In this document: positions 45,990 through 57,581 of the stretch, piece by piece
How the letters are laid out: every line of letters starts with the position of its first letter
Position numbering within the stretch: position 1 is the stretch's first letter
NCBI GenBank assembly: GCA_021521415.1
Contig: JAIQDT010000225.1
Coordinates: forward strand, 1,612,001-1,676,000
Origin: Bidens hawaiensis
Lineage: Eukaryota; Streptophyta; Magnoliopsida; Asterales; Asteraceae
DNA length: 64,000 nt
Direction: 5' to 3'
Program-made: the position numbers and the translations under genes
Notes under the pieces: generated by a model
Database searches by the model: none
What the model saw: the letters and a program-made list of their open reading frames with translations, nothing else
What the model was told of the DNA's origin: nothing

Positions 45990-48290
45990 ATGACTTCAAT
46001 AAACATCACAGAACTGGTAAAGATGGAAGTTGAAGCCGGTTCAGTAACCAAGGCTCCAAAACTTCTCAAAGGTACTGATTTCGTTGCATGGAAAGATAGG
46101 TTTGAACAATATGTGAAGTATTAAGATGCAAAAATGTGGGTATGCATTCAAGATGGGTACATTCCACCAACTACTGAGTTTGAAGGTCGTGAACAAATTA
46201 AGAAGTACAGTAAGATGGAGGATGATGAAAAGAAAATGTATGAAGCAGAAAGTAAAGCACATGCAGCCATAACAATGGCACTTCCATAAGAGATTCTTCA
46301 TACTTTCAAAAAATACAAAACTGCTAGAGAACTATGGGAAGCACTAGAGAATCGATATGAAGGAAATGTAGGGATACGTACCTCCAAGACAAAGCTGCTG
46401 AAAACTCAATTCTCTGTATTCAAGTATCTGAAAAATGAATCACTTGATGACATCATCACACGATATTATCATTTGATGATCGAGCTGAATAACTACTCCA
46501 TTGAATACAAGGAATAAGAGATAGTGGAAAAGCTTCTGGATGCTTTCCCACCAAAATGGGAGATGTACACAGTTCTGATGAGAGAAGATAAAGATTTTGA
46601 GAACTTTGACCTGGAGAAGGTGGTTAATAAGTTACGTAATTTTGAACTTAATATAGCTCGAAAGGAGATGTCTACTGATCAGGTTCAGGATCCGGGAATG
46701 TATGGTGCTAAAGGCTCTCCAAACTCAAGTTTGAAAACATAATCGTCTGCCTATTACTCAGGGGGAGAACCAAACTCCGCTCAAGACGGTCATGTGGTAC
46801 TCAATATGGATGGTGACGTATGTTTGTAGCAGGTGGAAGTAGTTCCTCAAAGTCTCAATCCTCAGCTGGTAATTTCTCAGCCAGTGCTTCTAGCAAGAAT
46901 TACTCACAGATGCCTATGAGCGTGAAATCAGCTGAACAACAATTTGCTCTATATGCTTCATTCATTGCCTCTTATGAGAACTACATCAAAGGAAAAATTA
47001 TTGACCCTGCAATCTTAGATGAGGACTATGATCAGATAGACGCTGATGACATGGAAGAAATGGATCTGCAGTGGTAGATGACAATGATAGTGAGAAGGGT
47101 GAAGAGATTTATGAAGAAAAATGGTAGAAAGTTTGTTGGAGAAACACCGGGGTTCGACAAGTCAAAGGTTCGTTGTTATAACTGTCAACAAAATGGTCAA
47201 TTTGCTAAAGAGTGTACAAATGAGAGAGTTGAACGAAGTCAGAACAGACCTACTCAATAGAATGGAAGTGGAAATGAAGTCAAGGCTATGGTATCTTAGC
47301 AGAACGGTAGGTATAACTGGAATATACAAGTTGAGGAGGTGATCGAACAAGCAAATCTGGTAAATATCGAAACTGGAAGATGCGACAAAGAGCCGGTGGA
47401 GGATCAAGCATACACGGCAGAAGTGAACGATCAGCTCTCAGGGGTATGTTCTGAATCTCATTGTGAACAATGTTAAAATCTGTCTGATCAATTGAAAGCA
47501 TTAACTGATCAGTTTGTTAGTTTAGATATTGAATTAAAAAAATTAAAAGAAGAACATCACTATTCTAAAACTAAAGAAAATAGCTACTCGGTAAAAATAA
47601 AAGCTAGTGAAAAAGACATCAGAAGTCTTAAAGCCACCCTAGCTGAAAAAATACAAGTAATTGATCTTAGCTATGAAGTGTTAGAAGAAAAGACCAAACT
47701 AACAGCTGAAAAGGATAAACAGATAGCTGATTACCAGGTAAAAGTGGTGGAACTGAACAAGAAAATTGAACAATTTAGAAATTCTTTCGCGATACTAGAC
47801 CATATTCTAAGTGTTCAACGTTCCCCGATTAACAAAGGGGGAATTGGATTCACAGAAGTTACACCACCGTATAATAATAACTATACTTATAATCCTAGTA
47901 ATCAGCAATCCGTTAATGTTGAAACTAGTCAGACAGTTCCAATCAAAGTCTCTACTAAAGATACTAAAGTTAATGAGAGTGAAGCGAGTCAGACAAGTTC
48001 TAATGTCCCAAGTTCGGTCTCGTCAAATTCGGACAAATTGTCTGAATCGGGTGAGATAAAAGAAGAGGCCGTGTTACTAAAACGAGGGGAGGACTATAAG
48101 TTTGATGAAAAGAAATCTTCCCTAAATCCGTTTGTTCCACCATATGTGAGGCAAACTGATAGTAACACAACCTCATCATCTACAACAACGTTTGAGACAA
48201 ATTTTCAAAAGAACGCAAATAGTTCGAACAGAAGTTTTTTAGATGCAACAGGATAGGACACCTTGTCAATGACTGTCCTCTGAAATAGAG
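45990..48290 (+). pseudogene. Gag of the SIRE-like element, broken
   Basis: Starts MTSINITELVKMEVEAG at the ATG of 45990. The capsid-like region has PKLLKGTDFVAWKDRFEQY and later RELWEALENRYEG, with stops near 46123, 46288, 46516 and 46740. A zinc knuckle at about 47172-47213 reads CYNCQQNGQFAKEC, where the usual His is Gln. After another stop, a 254-codon frame (47492-48256) has a lysine/glutamate-rich coiled coil (about residues 5-100) and a Ser/Thr/Asn-rich tail. A second knuckle-like reading (CNRIGHLVNDCPLK) appears in another frame at about 48250-48292. The long coiled-coil gag is a known trait of SIRE-type copia elements. Confidence 0.8.
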
Positions 48291-48685
48291 GAAATCTAGA
48301 AATATGAGGCCAACTGAAACTGAGAATAAAACGAATACTAAATATGATGCTGGTAAGAATGCTAACACATCAAACTTCAATCATTGGACTAATCCAAGAT
48401 TTCAAAGAAACCAGTCTCGTTTTTTCCCAGTGAACCACCAAACCAACAATTAAAATTCCATTATTGTTAGAAATTCACGAAGGTTTGGATGGCCTCATAG
48501 CCAGTCATCTAGAAATTTTCCTTTCAGATATAATAAAAACTTCCCTCAAAAGAACATTAGGTAACCAAGGTACTGGATGCCGGATAACTGGTTTAATCAA
48601 CCCAAGACCAGAAGGTCTTGGGTCCCCAGATTTTAATCTATTTCTTTAATTGTGCAGGAACAGTCGAGCAGGGCTGTAAACAATA

Positions 48686-49950
48686 TGTGGGTTGTTGACA
48701 ATGGCTGTTCCCGGCACATGACTGGTAACAAGAAATTGTTACGTGATTGAAATATTATTCAAGGAGGAAGGGTTAGTTTTGCAGGAGAAAGTGGAGGAAG
48801 AATTACTGGTATTAGGACTGTGACAAATGGAAGAATAAAGTTGGAAAAAGTTAATTTTGTGGAAGAGTTGAAGCACAACCTGTTGAGTGTCTCTCAGATT
48901 TGTGACAAAGAATACACCGTTCATTTTACTAAAGATGAGGCACTCGTGCTTTATCCTGGTTTCAAGATACCAGAGACCTGGATCGTGATGAAGGCTCCAA
49001 GAGAAAAGAACACATATGTAACGGATATGCGGTCAACTGACATGGTGACGGAAGAATCGTGTCTTCTGTCAAAAGCAACAGAATCTGAGTCAGAATTGTG
49101 GCACCGACGAATGGGTCATATTCACCTTCGTAAGATGAACTACATTGTCAAGAATGGGCTGGTACTTGGGGTTCCATTGAAGAACTTCAATTTTTTAGAC
49201 CAATGTGTGTCATGCGAGAAAGGAAAACAGCACAAGAAGCCACATCACTCCAAGAAGGTTAACTCAATTATCAGCACCTTGGACTTGCTTCACATGGATC
49301 TTTTTGGTCCCGTGAATGTAAAAAGTCTAGGAGGAACGTCATACTGTTTGGTGGTGACTGATGATTACTCGCGGTACTTTTGGGTCTATTTTCTGATGGC
49401 AAAAGATGAAACAGTTCAGCTGGTAATTAACTTGATTACCAAGGTAGAAAATATTGTTGGGAGAAAGGTTAAGTTCAATAGAAGTGATAATGGTACAGAG
49501 TTCAAGAACTATCAGATGGAGATGTTTTGTTTGCAGAAAGGGATAGAACATCTGTACAGCGCCCCATATACTCTGCAACAAAATGGAGTAGCTGAAAGGA
49601 AGAATAGAACTCTAATCGAAGGTGCCAGGACCATGCTGGCAGATGCTAAACTTCCCGTGGTGTTCTGGGCTGAGGCTGTTGCTACAGCCTGCTATATCCT
49701 TAATCGTGTTTTAACTGTTAAAAGATTAAATAAAACCTGTTATGAACTTATGCATGGTAGAAAGCCAAATTTGAAAGGTCTTGAACCTTTCGGGTCCCCA
49801 TGTTCGATATTAAAGACTAACTCTAAATTTGGTGAAAAAGTTGACGAAGGTATCTTAGTTGGCCATGTTGTTGGGACACCCAACAGAAGAGTCTTTAATC
49901 TATCAAACAGCAAGGTTGAGGTGGTCTGTAACACTGACATTACTAGTTAA
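48686..49950 (+). pseudogene. Protease and integrase of the SIRE-like element
   Basis: The protease active site reads WVVDNGCSRHMTG; copia proteases normally have Asp-Ser/Thr-Gly, so the loop is changed to Asp-Asn-Gly. A stop follows near 48748. The frame 48820-49950 (376 aa) then contains the rest of the protease and a full integrase: zinc ligands in LWHRRMGHIH and CVSCEKGK, catalytic residues in LLHMDLFGP, RSDNGTEF and NGVAERKNRTL (the D-D-E triad is intact). It ends at a TAA at 49948. Integrase would join the cDNA to chromosomal DNA. Confidence 0.88.
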
Positions 49951-49968
49951 AAATCTCTAAGGCCTAGC

Positions 49969-51903
49969 ATGGGACCAGCAGAGGCTTTCGACTCTGATAA
50001 GCTATTCAAATCTTTTAATGTGCATTACTTGGATCTTGCAGACATAGATGAGAAAATGGCCACACAGATGCTGTTTGACGAAGGGGAGGACAATGTACAA
50101 CGTCCGCAATATAATGAAAATGAACCAACCTCGTCAAGTGCGGTTGAAACTCCAGCTGTCTTGAATGAAGATGAATTCTACAATCCATTTCACACTCAGC
50201 ATCACTCTGATGAACTCTCTTCAAATCTTGAGAATGATCTGGAATTCGGTCCGGTACAAACCACCAAAATTCACAAGAATCATCCTTTAGAAAATGTGAT
50301 CGGTAATCCTTCTGATGGTGTACGTACCGGAAGAAGTTTGGATGAAAACACATGTGTGTATGCAAGCATTAAAGACACTGGTATTATAAATGAATGCTTG
50401 TACGCCTGCTTCATCAGTCAGATAGAACCAAAGAATTATCAAATGGCACTGAAGGATAGCTCGTGGGTTGAAGCCATGCAGGAAGAACTGGCGCAGTTTG
50501 AAAAGATGGAAGTATGGCAGTTAGTTAAAAAACCACAAGATGTGAACGCTATCGGTACAAAGTGGGTATTCAAGTGTAAGAGAGATGAGAAGGGGGTAAT
50601 CATTCACAACAAGGCAAGAATGGTAGTCAAAGGGTTTAATCAACATGAAGGAATCGATTACAACGAAGTGTTTGCTCCTGTGGCAAGATTGGAGGCAATT
50701 TGACTGTTTCTAGAATTTGCTGCACACAAAGAGATGAAAGTGTTCCAGTTGGATGTTAAAAGTGCGTTTCTTAATGGAAAAGTCGATGAGGTGGTATATG
50801 TCGAACAACCTCCGGGTTTCCCTGACCCAGATTTTCCTGATCATGTGTACAAACTGAGCAAAGCATTATATGGGCTACATCAGGCACCTCGAGCCTGGTA
50901 TGCAACTTTGTCAGATTACTTGCTAGAGAATGGGTTTGAAAGAGGGAAGATCGACAGTACTTTGTTCGTAAAATGGAAAGGGGGTGATTTTCTACTCGTT
51001 CAGGTTTATGTGGACGATATTATCTTTGCTGCCTCAAGAGTTTCTATGTGTCAGGAGTTTGAAGCAGTCATGAAGAAAAGGTTTGAGATAAGCTCCATGG
51101 GCGAATTTACTTTCTTTTTGGGATTACAGGTAGATCAGAAGAAAGATGGCATGTTCATTTATCAAACTAAGTATGCCCATGATGTGCTGAAGTGCTTTAA
51201 GATGGATGATACTACCCCGTTTGACACTCCAATCTGCGTCAACCACAAACTGGGTGCTAATTCCGACAATGATGAAGATGTGGATCCCACTCAATATCGG
51301 GCAATCATAGGTTCTTTAATGTATCTAACTACGTCTAGACCTGACATTATGTTTGTAGTTTGTCTTTGTGCTCATTTTCAGGCCAATCCGAAGGAATCGC
51401 ACATGAAGGGAGTGAAGAGGATCTTGCGATATCTTAAAGGAAAGCCCAAGCTGGGACTCTGGTACTCGAAAGGAGGAGAACTGGATTTGGTAGCATATAC
51501 TGACTCTGACTATGGAGGTTGCAATCAGAACAAGAAGTTAACAACCGGAGGATGTCAGTTTCTCGGAGGAAGATTGGTGTCGTGGCAGTGCAAGAAGCAG
51601 ACATCTGTAGCCATATCCACCTGCGAAGCAGAATACATGGCAGCATCGAATTGCTGCTCCCAGGTTTTATGGATACAACAACAAATTCGCGATTATGGTC
51701 TGAATTTCACTCAAACTCCTATTTGCATTGATAACACTGCTGCTATCTCAGTAACTAACAATCCCGTTAAACATAGTAAAACGAAACATATTGACATTCG
51801 TCATCATTTCATACGGGATTGTGCTGAGAAGAAATTAATTATGCTTGAAAAGTTTGATTCACTGGATAATTTTGCCGATCTTTTTACAAAAGCGTTTGAC
51901 TGA
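49969..51903 (+). pseudogene. Reverse transcriptase and RNase H of the SIRE-like element
   Basis: The frame 49969-50703 holds the acidic linker and the RT start ([29 protein letters not shown]) and ends at a TGA at 50701-50703. The frame continues from 50734 to 51903 (389 aa) with FQLDVKSAFLNG, KALYGLHQAPRAWY, the catalytic QVYVDDIIFAA, and RNase H blocks AYTDSDYGG, STCEAEYMAA, PICIDNTAA and DIRHHFIRD. Apart from the TGA, which could come from a CGA by CpG decay, RT and RNase H look intact. Confidence 0.9.
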
Positions 51904-53831
51904 TCCCGTTTTCAAAACCTTGTTGAGCTTAATGGGATGATCAATCCCGAGTAACCTTGTTTTCCTTTTTGTCTTACAAAAAAAAAACATCACTATCGCT
52001 TAAAATTATGTCGGTTGCTCAAGTTTGAAGGACATATTCCATGAATATGTTTGGTCCTTACATCTACGTGTAGACTATAAGGATATCCATTAGCCAGATG
52101 ACTGAAAGCGACTGGGGCGGTTTATGATGGGTTTTTATTCTTTCGCTTAAAATTAGTCATTCATACTTAGTCAGAGGGACACATATTCGTATGTGGTCGG
52201 TCCGGCTGATCCACTGGATCTTCAGGATAGCCGTTTACCTAAAGACTTTGATTTGATCGGGACGTCTGGATTTAAAATTTTTTTAGGGAAATGATATAAT
52301 TTTTCAGTCTATAACTTCGCAAGAAGTTTCAATATTGGTGTTAAAGTGAAAATTGATCCAACCTTGGAAAGTGATAGATAAACTGATTTTGTGTGCTTAA
52401 CCGGTGAAGTAATTAGGCCTAAAAGACTCTAGAACAGTCATTGTATGTTATGGTAGCTTTCTATGGTGCGTAAAAGTAGAAGTGATACAAACTAAATCTT
52501 CTCGATAAACTGTGGAGAGTCATTTTGAGCTGTGCATGTCTCCACATACATAACTCCGAATGATAGGCAGAAAAGTGATTACCCAGTCATACACGAGCCC
52601 ATGAGTGTTCTGATTTCCGCGAAGATAGTGTTATGTTTCTGCAGTGATCCAGATTCGGGACTTGCAGTTGTATTATTCTCAAAAAAAAAAAAAAATTCCC
52701 TTAAGCCTTATGAAGATTATCTGTTTACAAATATCAAGAAAGAGGCAAGAAAGCATGGTTCAAAGTATAAGAAAGTTCGGGAAGACGAATCGGAAAGTCA
52801 ACATGTGAATATTGATTGATCAGACACTACGGGTTGAAGTCAACTAGGGGTGACCTGGGAAAGCCAAATGCGCCTTGAGAATAGATATGAGGAATCACAA
52901 TCTCTCATGTGATATCCATCTAAATTTTGAGCTTAATTGAACCTAATCCGTATCACAAAAGAAATGAAAACCATACTAAGTTTTATACCTGCCTACAACC
53001 TGTTTCTCTATGTCATAATACCGCTGAACATGGATCTGTGTGACAGCCTCTTAATCAGTATGATTCCTGTTCGTATCTTTTCTAAAAACACGCTGGGTCT
53101 CCGCAAGATTAAAATTTGATCCCGTCCTTTTCTTCAAATTTTGTTATGTATTTTGACTTATGGTTTTACCTCTTTCAACTCTTGGTTACTTATTTTGATC
53201 GTTTATTCTTAATTTTATTTAACTTCGCTATGGGAGAAGTTGACTTTAGGCGAAGTTGTCTGAAGGGACGAAGTTGCTTAAAGGGCAAAGTTAATTTAAC
53301 TTCGCCTCTAATATTTTTCAAAAACTATATAAAGTGAAGGGGTGGTCAAACTTGGTCAAACTTTTGTCCAAACTCTTAGTCTTAAACCCTCGGCAAACTT
53401 ATTCACTTGAATCAAACATCATTATAATATGTTTTTTGTCTGTGTTAAAGGTTCGTCGCATCATTGTGTCACATAGTTCTTACTTTACGTTTGTTAATCT
53501 GGTTCACAATGCACGGTTTTGAACTCGTTTTTGTATCAAACCCTATAGACACTACGTCGGTCCGATTGAAGATTCTTTTGGTGATAATAAGTTATTCGAC
53601 ACTTTAATCACATTACTCTTATCTTATTACTACTCTCTGATTGGTCGTTCTTAGCCATAACTGGGTGTAAATAATGCGCCATTTATGTGGCGAAGTTAGG
53701 CTTTTGGCGAAGTTAATATAACTTCGCCAGTACCTTAACATCGCTAAAGCTACAACTTCGCCTGTATCATGCAGGGCGAAGTTATAACCTGTTGCCATAC
53801 TTGTCTGATTTCATTCGTTTATTTTGCAGAT
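51904..53831 (+). promoter_or_regulatory. Spacer between pol and extra ORF: hairpins, GCGAAGTT motifs, splice acceptor
   Basis: No long ORF. Two stem-loop modules, each following a CGCTTAAAATTA word, lie at 52028-52059 (8-bp stem ACATATTC/GAATATGT plus an outer AAGG/CCTT) and 52180-52195 (CACATA-TTCG-TATGTG). Nine exact GCGAAGTT/AACTTCGC copies occur at 52313-53783. They include the perfect 9-bp hairpin GGCGAAGTT-N5-AACTTCGCC at 53706-53728, a one-mismatch version at 53284-53306, and an inverted pair at 53754-53783. A branch-point-like CTGAT (53805-53809) and a pyrimidine-rich stretch ending TTTTGCAG at 53829 make a good 3' splice site 2 nt before the extra ORF. Confidence 0.7.
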
Positions 53832-56800
53832 ATGGCTTCTGTGGCTGGTGATGGTGGCACTGGTGGTGATGAAGGAGGAGGTGATAAGAGACAGTTATTC
53901 CCGGGTCACAACATGTATATCACCTTGGATCCGGATGCTTGAGGAATTGAAGACTTCCGTGAGATCATTTCGTTTCTCATTCGCTCAAGCATCTTTCATG
54001 CCATTACCACTACTCTTCCTATCTCACTACCGAATATTGAAGATTTATGGAACACGGTTGAGTATGACTGTCGTGTTGACCCACCTGTGATGCGTGCTAC
54101 TGTTAACAATCAAGTGGTACAGTTCTCAGCCAATCAGATCAGGGAAGCTTTACAGTTTTGGGTTGAGCTGACGACCCTACTGACCTTTCTGCTACTTTCC
54201 GAAATGGTGCTTTTGTTCGTATGGGGTATTCAGGTCCTTTGGAGGACTCTCAGAGGCAAAAGGGGTTTCTGTTAGATCAGTGGAGGTTTCTGATGCACGT
54301 GATGATTGTGTGTATGTTTGGCCGCAAAGCTGGTACAGATGGTATGGGTGCGACGATGCAATCTGCGATGACTGCGTTGACTTACAACAAGCCTTACAGT
54401 TTCAGTCAGATGATATTCTATGAGATCGATCGTCAGCGACGCGCAGTGGCACGGGAAAGGTTTTTGATGTACCCAAGATTCTTACATATTATTCTTAATC
54501 ATGTAGCTCCCAATCTTACACAACGACGTCCTATTTCTTATGTGGAGAGTGTTTCTAAGAGAATTTTTGTTCAATGTCGATCATCGAGTGCACGTAGCAG
54601 GGAAGAGTTACGTCCAAGGCACACGACATTGTTTGGGTATTTAGTGAATCCTGATTATGTTGCTCCTCCAAAAGATGAATTTCTTGATCCGGCACCGCAA
54701 CAGGCCGATATCCCTCAACCACCTCCTGTGGTTCAACAGCCACCTCCTGTCGTTCAACCACCTGTGGTACAACAAGCACCTCTTGTTGACCCTGTTGCAG
54801 CTCCAGAAGAACAAGTTGATATTGAAGTTGTCTTTAGAGGGCAAGGCTTCTTTGATATGGAAATAATTCATCCGAAAGCTGAGGTTCAAGTCTCAGCTGT
54901 GGCAGTTTCTGGTGTACAGGTTTCTGTGGCTGGTACATCGGTGGGCCCATCGATTGCTTCTATGGGAGATTCAGAAGAAACTCTATCTGATTCTTCCACC
55001 AATGATGCAGTGGAAGCACACCGTGTTCTGGTTTCCCAAGAGAGAATTCATGGAAAACGAAAGAAGGACTTTGATGATAGTGAGTCAGATTATAAAAATG
55101 AGTTGTATCGTGTTGCTCGTAGATCAAAGAGGGCCATGGCTGGAGAAAGTTCAAGTGTTGTCCATTTCACTCCTCCATCGTTATCGGGTATGACTATGTT
55201 ACCTGCTTCTTCAACTGTCACATTTCCGGTAACCTCGAGTGTACCTTTGGTGATCGTATCGTCATCATTTGGTATTCCTCCAACTACGTTCCAGTTTACA
55301 GCACCAGAGATTGTTTCTTTACCACCTCCTACCTTTACTCCATCAGAGGTGGTTGCTAAATTTGTTGAGTCCACGCTGGTAGCGACTGCTGGGTTACCTG
55401 TCTCTATACCACCCACGGTTACTATTCAACCTACATATGATATTCCAGCAAGTTTGGGAATTCCACCGCCGTATGCGCAAGATATTTCTCATATGCGGTT
55501 TGACTTTGATGCTACCCTGTCTGACTCTGAGCGGATTGCGGCCCTTGAACGGGTTGTTGCTGACAGTCGTGGATTAATCTCATTCAGACACAAGCTATTC
55601 AACGGCTTGTGGCTGAGAATCAGATTCAATCATCACTTCTCATTGAACACAGTAAACTATTTGATGCTCTTAAACAGTTCTTAGCATCTCAGGGGGAGAC
55701 GAGTTGCAAGGGTGATGAGCTAAGGACAAAGAAGAGACAAGACAGAGACGATGATCCCAATGCATCGAAATATGCAGGTGGTGAGTTGCCAAGAACTGAA
55801 CAAAATCTTGGGACTTCGACATCTCAGGGGGAGTCTGCTGGTCCGTCTGGCAGTACAGGTAGTGAGACTGTGGTGGTTGTAGACGATGAGGATGAGTTGG
55901 GTAATGATGAGGATGAGTTAGTTGATGATGATGTTGAGCACGATATTCCAAGTGTTGATGAAGTGAAGTTGGGTCAAGATGATAATGTGACGGGTGAGTC
56001 TGAGTGGGAAGAGCAGCCAAGATGGAAAGAAGGTTGTGCTCAATGGTTCTTCAAGACAAAGAAGCCAGTGGTACCGACAATGTTCAAGAAAAGTTACAAT
56101 ATCAAGGGTTATGCTGAATCAAAGAAAGGTATCATTTGCTGGTTATATAATGAACAGTTGAAGTTGTTTGTGATAAAGCGTTATGATGGGGTTCAGTATT
56201 TTAAGAAGGCATTGAGATCGCTCAACACTTTTCCTGAGTGTGAGGTAAAAGATTTAGCCCGGTTGAGATTGATAAACAGAAGTGATGATAATTTTGCAAG
56301 GTGGGTAGGGAAGATTGTGTGGAAGGAAAGTATTAAGGAGAAAAAGTTTGAGTTGTTGAAGCCTCAGAAAGGAAAGTTGGTTGAAGACAAGGAACGGGGT
56401 ATGCGGGCTGATGGTAAGCCCTGGATGGTGATGAAATATAAGCCAATTCGATGTTTGAAAGAGGTTCCGATGAAGCTAATGCCCAAGGATGTGTTGAAGG
56501 ATCTCAAGTGGTGGTTTGTCGACTGCCAGACTGCTGAAGCCGTGACGGAAGATGAAGATGAATAGGAGATCCTAAGGGTGTATGATCCAATGCACTTGGT
56601 TAACTTGTCTCAAGCTGATTTGCAGGTACTTAATGATAAGAAGATTTTCTATATTCCTGCGTGGAAAGATGAAGCAAAGAAGTACCATAGGGTGGTCTTT
56701 GTTTGTATGAGACAGGGCATTCATGCTTGAAGACAGTGGGTACGTGATTTTTGGATTACAAGACACGAGAAAGAAGATAGAGATATGAAGCTACTGCCAA
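53832..56800 (+). pseudogene. Extra ORF (env-like position) of the SIRE-like element, broken
   Basis: Starts ATG at 53832 with a Gly/Asp-rich N-terminus and meets a TGA at about 53940. The reading continues as LPNIEDLWNTVEYDC, then a frame change near 54160-54220. A 487-codon frame (54221-55684) has WRFLMHVMIVCMFGRKAGT, a helical-looking domain, a Pro-rich repeat (QPPPVVQ, about residues 165-185) and a Ser/Val-rich region. After another frame change the frame 55609-56565 gives a 318-aa part with very acidic repeats (DEDELGNDEDELVDDD) and a basic C-terminal domain (WLYNEQLKLFVIKRYDG, KWWFVDCQTAEA). The reading goes on past the TAG at 56563 almost to the polypurine tract. No transmembrane segment or signal peptide is evident, so a true envelope role is doubtful. 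Its function is unknown. Confidence 0.7.
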
Positions 56801-56809
56801 GGGAGAGTC
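56799..56809 (+). other. Polypurine tract of the SIRE-like element
   Basis: AAGGGAGAGTC directly before the 3' LTR. Confidence 0.8.
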
Positions 56810-57216
56810 TGTTGGTGCATGATGCCAGTAGTTCAGTATCTCGTGTTTATTTGTGTCTGTAATCGTTACTTTGTTCTTGTTAAACTTGTTTAGTTTACTT
56901 TGATGTTTAGCGAACTTGTGTTGAGCGAAGTTATGACAACTTTGCCTAGCCTGTTGGGTGAAGTTGTTGTGGTATAAGTTTGTAACTTCGGCTCACTTGA
57001 ACAGAACTTTTGGACGACTGTTTTGTGACACCTTTGTGTTACGTGTTTGGCTTCTCGATTACTACCTTAGAAATATAACAAGTATTCTCTTATATACTCG
57101 TGTGTTTTGCGTGTGATTTACGTGTTCATCGTCTTAGCACTCTTATCGTATACGTAGGGGATTCCGCACCCTCGTGTTACGAGATACTCCTGTGTAGATC
57201 CGGCTGGGAACCTACA
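56810..57216 (+). repeat. 3' LTR of the SIRE-like element
   Basis: 407 bp, matching 45149-45556. The hairpin present in the 5' LTR has decayed here (TCGC to TTGC; the next motif copy GAGCG to GGGTG). Confidence 0.95.
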
Positions 57217-57304
57217 TTTAGTTTTATTGATATTTACATTTGCATTCAAGTTGCATAACCTACATTTAGTTTTATTGATATTTACATTTGCATTCAAGTT
57301 GCAT
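57209..57304 (+). repeat. 48-bp tandem duplication across the copia/host junction
   Basis: 57209-57256 is repeated exactly at 57257-57304. Each unit begins with the last 8 bp of the copia 3' LTR (AACCTACA) and continues into the host LTR, so the duplication happened after the copia insertion. Confidence 0.92.
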
Positions 57305-57581
57305 GTTTCCTTTAAGTTAGTGTAGTGGGGTAGTTTCTTATTAGTCCATGTTCTCATCAGTTATTGCACATGCATATTTATCTCTTCAAGTTTGTAAGCC
57401 TATATATATATATTTATCTCTTCAAGTTTGCAAGCCTATATATGGCTTCTTGTTATGTTTAATAGGAAGAAGAAAATTATGAAGTAAAATTATGTCTTGT
57501 TCTCTCTATTTTTTTGGAGTCTAACCCGCTCAAAGGGTCACTATCTTGGGAGATTAGTAATCTCGAATCCGGCTTCTATCA
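57222..57581 (+). repeat. LTR1 of the small element, right piece
   Basis: Remaining 360 bp of LTR1, including the 48-bp extra copy; ends TCTATCA. Without the duplication its length agrees with LTR2. Confidence 0.88.

Larger units (their letters stand above)
45149..57216 (+). mobile_element. Complete SIRE-like Ty1/copia element with extra ORF, 12.07 kb
   Basis: LTRs 45149-45556 (408 bp) and 56810-57216 (407 bp), TGTTGGTGC...CCTACA, with exact target copies TTTAG (45144-45148 and 57217-57221). Order: LTR, primer site, leader, gag, protease, integrase, RT, RNase H, a 1.9-kb spacer, an extra ORF, polypurine tract, LTR. The LTRs differ by seven single bases and one indel (about 1.7%), three of them CpG/TpG pairs. 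The extra ORF and overall plan fit the SIRE/Maximus lineage. All proteins carry stops or altered catalytic residues. Confidence 0.95.
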
